This document shows, in pieces, positions 43,734-49,274 of a stretch of 49,274 nucleotides of DNA. Source of the DNA: Acidobacteriota bacterium (GTDB taxonomy: Bacteria; Acidobacteriota; Thermoanaerobaculia; Thermoanaerobaculales; Thermoanaerobaculaceae). How positions within the stretch are numbered: the first letter of the stretch is position 1; the number at the start of each line of letters is the position of its first letter. A model generated the notes under the pieces. It searched no databases. It had not been told where the DNA came from and was given only the letters and a program-made list of their open reading frames with translations. The translations under genes were made by a program, and so were the position numbers. The DNA lies in contig SCRJ01000110.1 in NCBI GenBank assembly GCA_004298115.1, positions 1 to 49,274 of the forward strand, in the 5' to 3' direction.

Positions 43734-45079
43734 CGCCGCGTCCCGACCAGCGCGACGCTCGCGGTGCGGAGCAGGGTCAGCAGGTAGATCCCGAACGACC
43801 GCTCGCGGATGAAGTAGAGATCGTACTCGAGCTTGCGGCGGTGCTCGTCGCCGCTCACCGCGGACGGCATGTTGACCTGCGCCCAGCCGGTCAGCCCGGG
43901 AGGGACCGCGAGCCTGAACGTGTAGTACGGGATGGTCCGGGCCAGCTCGGCGACGAACTCCGGCCGTTCGGGGCGCGGCCCGACCAGCGACATGTCGCCG
44001 CGGATCACGTTGACGAGCTGCGGCAGCTCGTCGATGCGCAAGCGCCGAAGGATGCGTCCCAGCCGGGTCGCCCTGGGGTCGTCGGCCACCGCGAACGCCG
44101 GCCCGTTCTCCTCGGCGTCCGGCCGCATCGTGCGCAGCTTGATCACGCGGAAGCGGCGGCCGAACTGGCCCACGCGCGTCTGCAGGAAGAACACCGGCCG
44201 CCCGTTCAGCACCAGCACCGCCGCCATCGCCAGCAGCAGCACGGGCAGGCCGACGATACCGAGCGCGACCCCGGCCGCGACGTCGACCACGCGGGTCACC
44301 CGGTTGAACAGCTCCCAGTGCATCACGGAGAACCCCGGCTGGTGCAGGAACGCCGCCGGCGACAGCTCGTCCACCGGCAGCCGCCCGTCCAGCCACGCCC
44401 ACAGCTCCGAGGCCACGACCACCGGCACGCCGGAGAACTGCAGCGCCGTGAGGTCGGCCACCAACCCGTCGGCGCCCGACACGATCCCGGCGAGCACGAC
44501 CAGTTCCGCGCCCCGCCGCCGCGCCTCTTCCGCCACCTGCGCCGCCGTCAGTCCGGCGCCGTCCACCGGCTCCCACGGCGCCGCCGGGTGCTCCCCGAGC
44601 TTGCGGCAGATCTCCCCGACCGCGCCCGCCTCCCCGACCACGAGCGCGCGCGGGCGCGGCCGGCGCCGCAGCCAGAGCGCGGCCGCGCCGCGCGCCAGAG
44701 CCGCTCCCAGCGCCCAGGCCGCGGTCGTGATCAGCAGTAGGCCGCGGCCGAACCGCCAGCTCGGGACCAGGTACGTCGCCAGGCCGAGCGCCGTCCCCCA
44801 CACGGCGGCGACGATCGCGACCCTCGCCGCGACCTCGCGCCGCCGCCGCAGCACGATCGGCTCGTACAGCTCCGCGGCGACGGCGGCGGCCCACATCGCG
44901 GCGAAGCCGGTCGCCAGCAACCCGGGATGGCCGAGCAGCTCGTGCAGCTTCGCGGCCCGCTCGGCGCCGGCCGGGAAGCGGACGACATGGGCGGCCCAGC
45001 CGGCCGCGGCCAGCCAGGCGGCGTCGGCAAGGGCGAGCGCCAAGCGCAGGCGCGGCGTGCGGGGGAGGAACAGACTCAT
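43730..45079 (-). CDS. Undecaprenyl-phosphate sugar phosphotransferase (initiating enzyme)
   Basis: 449 residues. An N-terminal region with about four helices and a nucleotide-binding-like middle part is followed by the bacterial sugar transferase domain (about 265-449). That domain has VFFLQTRVGQFGRRFRVIKL, RRLRIDELPQLVNVIRGDMS, LVGPRPERPEFV and the late GLTGWAQVN. It transfers a sugar phosphate to undecaprenyl phosphate, the first step of polysaccharide assembly. It heads the transferase-flippase-glycosyltransferase operon. It is full length for the WbaP/EpsE-like family. Confidence 0.92.
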   Translation of the reverse strand: MSLFLPRTPRLRLALALADAAWLAAAGWAAHVVRFPAGAERAAKLHELLGHPGLLATGFAAMWAAAVAAELYEPIVLRRRREVAARVAIVAAVWGTALGLATYLVPSWRFGRGLLLITTAAWALGAALARGAAALWLRRRPRPRALVVGEAGAVGEICRKLGEHPAAPWEPVDGAGLTAAQVAEEARRRGAELVVLAGIVSGADGLVADLTALQFSGVPVVVASELWAWLDGRLPVDELSPAAFLHQPGFSVMHWELFNRVTRVVDVAAGVALGIVGLPVLLLAMAAVLVLNGRPVFFLQTRVGQFGRRFRVIKLRTMRPDAEENGPAFAVADDPRATRLGRILRRLRIDELPQLVNVIRGDMSLVGPRPERPEFVAELARTIPYYTFRLAVPPGLTGWAQVNMPSAVSGDEHRRKLEYDLYFIRERSFGIYLLTLLRTASVALVGTRR

Positions 45080-45090
45080 CCTTGCTCGCG

Positions 45091-45119
45091 ATGGTGCGCG
45101 GGTTCGCCGGACGTGTCAA
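45091..45119 (-). promoter_or_regulatory. Candidate promoter of the sugar transferase operon
   Basis: On the minus strand a perfect TTGACA (45119-45114) is followed after 17 bases by CACCAT, a poor -10. The start point would lie close to the ATG at 45079. Confidence 0.3.
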
Positions 45120-45193
45120 CAACCACATCGGACGCCCAGCGCGACCGCCGTGGCGCCCGGCGCGGGGCCGCGCCGCCCGCTCCCCGGCAGCGC

Positions 45194-45463
45194 GGTCATT
45201 GCGAGGTTCCCGAGCCCCGCCGAGGGCGGGGCGAGGGGACCGCGGCAATCTCGAGCCCGACAGGTCGGACGGTCCAAACGGTCGGCGCGCGAGCAACGTC
45301 GTCGAGGTCTCCAAGAACCCGGTCATTGCGAGGTTCCCGAGCCCCGTCGAGGGCGGGGCGAGGGAACCGCGGCAATCTCGAGGCCGACAGGTTCGGACGG
45401 TCCGCGCGGTCGGCGCGGGATTGCTTCGTCGGCCCGCCTGCGGCAGGCCTCCTCGCAATGACC
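45194..45463. repeat. Non-coding repeat element with 13-bp terminal inverted repeats
   Basis: GGTCATTGCGAGG at 45194-45206 is repeated directly at 45321-45333 and is matched as its exact complement CCTCGCAATGACC at 45451-45463. The two direct units (45194-45295 and 45321-45420) are similar for about 100 bases, each with a GC-rich hairpin (GAGCCCCG...CGGGGC) and a GCAATCTC block; the end also holds GGATTGCTTCG. Such GTCATTGCGAG/CTCGCAATGAC elements are dispersed in many bacterial genomes. It fills most of the 438-base gap 45080-45517 and encodes no protein. Confidence 0.7.
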
Positions 45464-45517
45464 GTGGTCCCCGGGGACCGCCACGCCGGCGCGGGCGACG
45501 GCGCCCGCCTCACGGGC

Positions 45518-46639
45518 CTAGCGGTAGAACTCCGCGATCGACGCGACCACCCGCTCGCGCTCGTCCGCGCGCAGCTCCGGGAAGATCGGCAGCGCCAGCA
45601 CCTCGGCCTCGGCGCGCTCGGCCTCGGGGAAGTCGCCCTTGCGATAGCCGAGGCCCGCGAAACAGGCCTGCTCGTGCAGCGAGATCGGGTAGTAGACCTC
45701 CGCACCGACGCCCTGCTTCGCCATGTGCTCCCGCAACCGGTCGCGCTCCGGCGTCCGCACCACGTACTGGTGGTAGGTGTGGCCGCGCCCGGGCAGCTCC
45801 TCAGGGACCCGCACGGTGCCGTCGAGTCCCGCCGCGTGGAACAGCTCGCGGTAGTGCGCGGCGCCCGCCTGGCGCTTGGCGATCCAGCCGGCGAGCCGCG
45901 GCAGCTTGACGCGCAGGATCGCGGCCTGCAGCGCGTCCATGCGGAAGTTCCCGCCGACGAAGTGGTGCACGTACTTCGGCCGCATCCCGTGCATCCGCAT
46001 GTCGAGGAGCTTCTCGCCGGCCGCCTCGTCGTTGGTCGTCACGAGGCCGGCGTCGCCGAACGCGCCCAGGTTCTTCGTCGGGAAGAACGAGAAGCAGCCG
46101 AACGCGCCGATGCCGCCGACCATGACGCCGTTGTACGCCGTGCCGATCGCCTGGCAGCAGTCCTCGACGAGCGGGATGCCGGGCGCCGCGGCTCGGATCG
46201 CGTCCATGTCCGCGGCCTGGCCGTACAGGTGCACCGGGATGATCGCCTTGGTGCGCGGCGTGACCGCGGCGGCGATCCGGCCGGCGTCGATGTTGAAGTC
46301 CCGCGGGTCGATGTCGACGAACACCGGGCACGCGCCGAGGCGGTGGATCACGCCGGCGGTGGCGAAGAACGTGAACGTCGAGGTGACCACCTCGTCGCCC
46401 GCGCCGACCCCGAGCGCCATCAGCGCCGCCAGCAGCGCGTCGGTCCCCGACGACACGGCGACCGCGCGCTTGACGCCGAGGAACGCGGCGCACTCCGCCT
46501 CGAGGCCGGAAACCTCGGGCCCGAGGATGAACTGCTGCGTCGCGAACACCCGCTCGACCGCGGCGTGCACGTCCTCGCTCACGTCGAGCCACTGCCTCTT
46601 GAGGTCGAAGAGCAGAACAGGGGGTTTGGCGTCGGTCAT
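45518..46639 (-). CDS. DegT/DnrJ/EryC1-family sugar aminotransferase
   Basis: 373 residues of a PLP-dependent nucleotide-sugar aminotransferase. The PLP lysine is Lys189 in SFFPTKNLGAFGDAG; SSGTDALLAAL near 63 and VEDCCQAIG near 158 bind the cofactor. GGNFRMDALQAAIL and the C-terminal HLYGQ-type segments are family-typical. It would make an amino sugar for the polysaccharide built by the neighbouring operon. The ATG at 46639 begins MTDAKPPVLLFDLKRQW. It is separated from the sugar transferase gene by the repeat element. Confidence 0.92.
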   Translation of the reverse strand: MTDAKPPVLLFDLKRQWLDVSEDVHAAVERVFATQQFILGPEVSGLEAECAAFLGVKRAVAVSSGTDALLAALMALGVGAGDEVVTSTFTFFATAGVIHRLGACPVFVDIDPRDFNIDAGRIAAAVTPRTKAIIPVHLYGQAADMDAIRAAAPGIPLVEDCCQAIGTAYNGVMVGGIGAFGCFSFFPTKNLGAFGDAGLVTTNDEAAGEKLLDMRMHGMRPKYVHHFVGGNFRMDALQAAILRVKLPRLAGWIAKRQAGAAHYRELFHAAGLDGTVRVPEELPGRGHTYHQYVVRTPERDRLREHMAKQGVGAEVYYPISLHEQACFAGLGYRKGDFPEAERAEAEVLALPIFPELRADERERVVASIAEFYR

Positions 46640-46659
46640 CGGTCACTCTCCAAGTGGGG

Positions 46660-46895
46660 GTCGTGCGGCGGCGGCGCACCCGCCTCGGCCTCCGCAGCAT
46701 CAGCGCCATCGCGACGCCGCCGAGAAAACCGCCGATATGAGCGAACCACACCGCCCCGCCGGGTGCACCGGCCGTCGAGGCGAGCGGCAGCGTAGCAGAA
46801 AATGGCTGCACGATGAAACACGGGACTGCGGGGGGTGGCGCCGACACCCCGATCAGCAGTAACTCAACCACGGCAGGGCGCACACGGGGAACGGA
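46660..46895 (-). pseudogene. Remnant of a rhomboid-family intramembrane protease
   Basis: On the minus strand one frame reads a short stretch ending GGAVWFAHIGGFLGGVAMAL followed by basic residues. The AHIGG block is the conserved C-terminal His helix of rhomboid proteases, and VELLLIGVSAPPPAVPCF before it fits the preceding helix. The Ser-containing catalytic region and the N-terminal helices are missing and no start is seen, so only the last 70 or so codons remain. The frame runs on into the aminotransferase gene without a stop. The rest of the 430-base gap 46640-47069 holds the repeat unit listed next. Confidence 0.5.
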
Positions 46896-46964
46896 GTCCC
46901 GGGGCGGGGACGCCGCCGCGGATGATCGCTTGCCGACCCCTGACCATGCCGCTCCGGCACTCAA

Positions 46965-47078
46965 AATGTGGGGCGCGACCGCCGGGCGCGCTGTCGTTGC
47001 CTTCTGATCGCGTCGGCTCGGTCCGCGGAGGGCAAGAAGAAGCGCGCGCGGCGCGCGCGCCCCACACATTCACGACCG
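46965..47078. repeat. Short palindromic repeat unit A at the 3' end of asnB
   Basis: AATGTGGGGCGCG (46965-46977) and CGCGCCCCACACATT (47056-47070) form imperfect inverted ends. The part 47031-47078 matches 49094-49141 with only a few differences, in the same orientation, so copies bracket the asparagine synthetase gene. It contains the near-palindrome GCGCGCGCGGCGCGCGCGC and overlaps the asnB stop codon. Confidence 0.55.
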
Positions 47079-48935
47079 CGACTCGCGCAGCCAGAGCTCC
47101 AGCACGAGCAGCGCGTAAACGAGGCCGGCGCGGTTGCGCTCGCGCATCGCCGTGCCCTCGACCAGCGCCCGCACGAACGCCGGCTCGAGGTAGGCCGCCA
47201 CGCGGGCGTCCGGCGCCAGGAGCGCGTCATGGACGAGGTCGCGCAGGTCGCCGTCGAGCCAGGCTGCGAGCGGCACCTCGAAGCCTTTCTTCGGCCCCGC
47301 GATGACCTCCCGCGGCAACCGATCGCGGTAGGCGTCGCGCAGCACCGCCTTCAGCCGCGAGCCCCGCACCCGGAACGCGACGGGCAGCCGCAGGGCGAAC
47401 GCCGCGACCTCCTGGTCGAGGAACGGCGAGCGGGCCTCGAGCGACGCGGCCATCGTCGCCATGTCCATCTTGACGAGCAAGCTCGAGAGCAGCTCGATGC
47501 CGATGTCGCCGGCGACGTGCGCATCGACGGCGGCGAGGGTGCCGTCGAGCCGCTCGCCGACCCACGCCTCGGTGGCCCGCTGCGGCCGGCCGCGCCAGAC
47601 GCTCCTCTTGTCCCCTTCCAGCAGCAGGTCCTTCGTCCACACGAGGTAGCGCGCGCCGGGCTCGAGCGCGAGCCCGCGGCCGAAGCGCCGCAGCAGGCCC
47701 GCCGCCGACCGGCGCCGGCCGGCCGCCAGGCGCGAGACCGCCGCGCGGAGGACGCGCCCCGCGCCGGGGAGCGGCGCGACCCTGCCCATCGTCCGGGCCG
47801 CCAGGTAGCGCCGGTAGCCGCCGCACACCTCGTCGCCGCCGTCCCCGTTGAGGACCACCTTGACGTGCTCGCGGGCGAGCCGGGCGACCGCCAGGCTGGG
47901 GATCGCGGAGGGGTCCGCGAACGGCTGGTCGAAGACGCCAGCGAGCGCGAGCACCTCGTCCCGCGGCGCGACGTGGAGCGGCAGCACGACGTTCTCGACG
48001 CCGAGCGCCGCGGCGGTGCGCCGGGCGGCGGGCGCCTCGTCCAGCTCCGCGTCCGCGACCGAGACGGTGAACGTCCGCAGCGCCCCCCCGAGGTGGCGGG
48101 CCGCCTCGTACGCCACGACCGAGGAATCCACCCCGCCGGAGAGGAAGACACCGACGGGCACGTCGCTGCGCAGCCGGAGGCGCACCGCCTCCGCGAGCGC
48201 GCGCCGCAGCTCCTCTTGCGCCTGGGCGTAGGAGACGGCGACCTTCGGCTCCAGCTCCGGCCGCCAGTACGCCTGCTCCCGCGTCCGCTCCCCGGCGCAG
48301 CGTAGCCAGCAACCCGGGCCGACGGCGCGGACGCCCTCGTACACCGTGTCGGGCTGGGGGACGGCCCCGAGCGAGAGGTAGTCGTAGATCCCCTGCTCGC
48401 GCACCCGCGGGTCCGCGCCGGCGCCGCGCAGCAGCGGCAGCAACCCCTTCAGCTCCGAGGCGAACGCGAGCCCGCCGTCGGGCACCGGTGCGACGTAGAG
48501 CGGCTTCTTGCCGAAGCGGTCGCGGGCCAAAAGCAGGGTCCGGGCGCGAACGTCCCAGATCGCGAACGCGAACATCCCGCGCAGGCGCGCACACAGCGCC
48601 TCGCCCTCGTCCTCGTAGAGGTGGACGAGCACCTCGGTGTCGCTCGCCGTCGCGAACACGTGGCCGCGTTGCCGCAGCGCCTCGCGCAGCTCCACGTAGT
48701 CGTAGATCTCGCCGTTGAGCACCGCCACCACGGAGCGGTCCTCGTTGTACACCGGCTGTGCGCCGGTCGCCAGGTCGATGATCGCGAGACGCCGCATCCC
48801 GATCGCGATCCCCGGCGCCGCGAAGCTCCCCTCGCCGTCCGGACCGCGGTGGCGCAGCGCGCGCAGCGCGCCGGCGAGGCACTCCCGGGGCGGCTCACCG
48901 CCCCGCGGCAGGTGGATCCCCGCTATCCCGCACAT
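47070..48935 (-). CDS. asnB: Asparagine synthetase (glutamine-hydrolysing), second copy
   Basis: 621 residues. MCGIAG with Cys2, MRRLAIIDL and NGEIYDYVELRE form an intact glutaminase domain. The synthetase domain has the canonical loop FLSGGVDSSVVAYEA, LNGDGGDEVCGGYRRY and ARSPFLDQEV. It is closer to the exosortase/polysaccharide-associated AsnB type than the copy at 24247-26136 and the two are clearly different paralogues. The ATG at 48935 places Cys next to the initiator, as required, since the Met is removed; GGGGGACGAG lies upstream. The open frame further upstream is not conserved. It stands alone between two copies of a short repeat. Confidence 0.92.
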   Translation of the reverse strand: MCGIAGIHLPRGGEPPRECLAGALRALRHRGPDGEGSFAAPGIAIGMRRLAIIDLATGAQPVYNEDRSVVAVLNGEIYDYVELREALRQRGHVFATASDTEVLVHLYEDEGEALCARLRGMFAFAIWDVRARTLLLARDRFGKKPLYVAPVPDGGLAFASELKGLLPLLRGAGADPRVREQGIYDYLSLGAVPQPDTVYEGVRAVGPGCWLRCAGERTREQAYWRPELEPKVAVSYAQAQEELRRALAEAVRLRLRSDVPVGVFLSGGVDSSVVAYEAARHLGGALRTFTVSVADAELDEAPAARRTAAALGVENVVLPLHVAPRDEVLALAGVFDQPFADPSAIPSLAVARLAREHVKVVLNGDGGDEVCGGYRRYLAARTMGRVAPLPGAGRVLRAAVSRLAAGRRRSAAGLLRRFGRGLALEPGARYLVWTKDLLLEGDKRSVWRGRPQRATEAWVGERLDGTLAAVDAHVAGDIGIELLSSLLVKMDMATMAASLEARSPFLDQEVAAFALRLPVAFRVRGSRLKAVLRDAYRDRLPREVIAGPKKGFEVPLAAWLDGDLRDLVHDALLAPDARVAAYLEPAFVRALVEGTAMRERNRAGLVYALLVLELWLRESRS

Positions 48936-49093
48936 CGAGCGCTCTCGTCCCCCAGCCGGCCGGGGGCGGTCCGAACCCAGAAGCACCGCGAGATCGTCAC
49001 CGCCACACTCTACCGCGTCTGGGCCGCCACACTCAGCAGCCTCGCGTCCCTGCCGTGGGGACGCCCGGCTGGCGTGGCCGTTGTCGTTCGCAG

Positions 49094-49165
49094 GGCAGGA
49101 AGCCGCTCGCGCGGCGCGCGAGCCCCACACGTACACGACAGCACCCGCCTTGAATGTGGGGCGTG
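49094..49165. repeat. Short palindromic repeat unit B upstream of asnB
   Basis: 49094-49141 matches 47031-47078 (unit A) at most positions, with GCGCGGCGCGCG and GCCCCACAC. It is followed by GAATGTGGGGCG at 49152-49163, the inverted counterpart of CCCCACAC. The 48936-49093 stretch before it holds no gene I can support. Confidence 0.5.
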
Positions 49166-49177
49166 ATGGGATGAGTA

Positions 49178-49257
49178 GGTCGGTCTCCTTCGAACGGCGT
49201 GACTAGAGTGTCCGCCAAGAGGTGTACGGGCTCGAGGCCCAGGAAAGGAGACCGACC
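49178..49257 (+). promoter_or_regulatory. Long-range inverted repeat sequestering a ribosome site
   Basis: GGTCGGTCTCCTT (49178-49190) is the exact reverse complement of AAGGAGACCGACC (49245-49257). The right arm contains the AAGGAG ribosome site just before the ATG at 49258, so in RNA the left arm acts as an anti-Shine-Dalgarno sequence across a 54-base loop. Confidence 0.6.
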
Positions 49258-49274
49258 ATGGAGAATTGTGGCAT
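49258..49274 (+). CDS. Start of a gene, possibly an IS110-family recombinase (3' end beyond window)
   Basis: Only five codons are visible, MENCG, then AT. AAGGAG six bases or so before the ATG is a strong ribosome site. An N-terminus of the form M-x-x-C-G-I-D is common among IS110-type transposases, where the Asp is catalytic; the next codon here begins AT, compatible with Ile. That, and the structured non-coding leader that such elements use, are the only grounds. It could equally be an unrelated gene. Confidence 0.35.

Noticed and set aside
45194-45463. A CRISPR array, because of repeated blocks.
   Set aside because: There are only two long direct units with internal hairpins and an inverted end, with no regular spacers.
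48936-49136. A 67-residue N-terminal extension of the second asparagine synthetase.
   Set aside because: The glutaminase nucleophile must be Cys2 after Met removal, so translation has to start at 48935.

Overview
This is a very GC-rich window (about 70% by eye) with strongly GC-biased third codon positions, so nearly all long antisense reading frames are shadows. The mix of genes suggests an anaerobic or facultatively anaerobic bacterium, possibly of an Acidobacteriota-like lineage. The pointers are an ECF sigma factor next to a Ser/Thr kinase-TPR protein, a CIRCE-controlled groESL, a Hyb-type [NiFe] hydrogenase and a multimeric [FeFe] hydrogenase. The taxonomic guess is inference. No rRNA or tRNA gene and no CRISPR array was seen.

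Layout. (1) 1-1262: an NRAMP-related metal transporter running off the left edge. (2) 1667-7303: two convergent two-gene units, each a paralogous NAD(P)-epimerase-like protein with an extra C-terminal helical domain plus one half of a two-component system (a receiver-only response regulator, and a membrane histidine kinase). (3) 7457-13502, minus strand: a hybOABCD-like operon for a Tat-exported, membrane-bound uptake [NiFe] hydrogenase, ending with a small membrane protein. (4) 13892-14395: rubrerythrin; 14479-15312: a secreted unknown. (5) 15569-23206, plus strand: H-cluster maturases hydG, hydF, hydE, then a NuoE-like/NuoF-like/HydA trimeric [FeFe] hydrogenase closed by a good intrinsic terminator.

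(6) 23279-31621: a surface-polysaccharide-like block with a GT2 glycosyltransferase, glutamine-dependent asparagine synthetase, a glutaminase-dead asparagine-synthetase homologue, a QueC/ExsB-like PP-loop protein, a polysaccharide pyruvyltransferase-like protein and ExoD. (7) 31618-34968: a DUF3592-like membrane protein and groES-groEL. (8) 35305-38587: ECF sigma factor and kinase-TPR protein, translationally overlapped, behind a near-consensus promoter. (9) 38804-41351: four small exported proteins; one carries an in-frame TAG inside a tandem repeat. (10) 41566-48935, minus strand: a second polysaccharide block (GT2, flippase, initiating sugar transferase, DegT aminotransferase, asparagine synthetase) interrupted by repeat elements and a rhomboid remnant. 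(11) 49178-49274: the start of what may be an IS110-like recombinase with a structured leader.

Together the hydrogen genes imply H2 oxidation at the cell surface feeding quinones (Hyb) and soluble NAD(H)-linked H2 turnover in the cytoplasm (HydABC). The NuoF-like subunit lacks the extra Fe-S domains usual in electron-bifurcating enzymes, and HydA has an atypical L1 motif. The most unusual system is the convergent epimerase-fusion/two-component module at 1667-7303.
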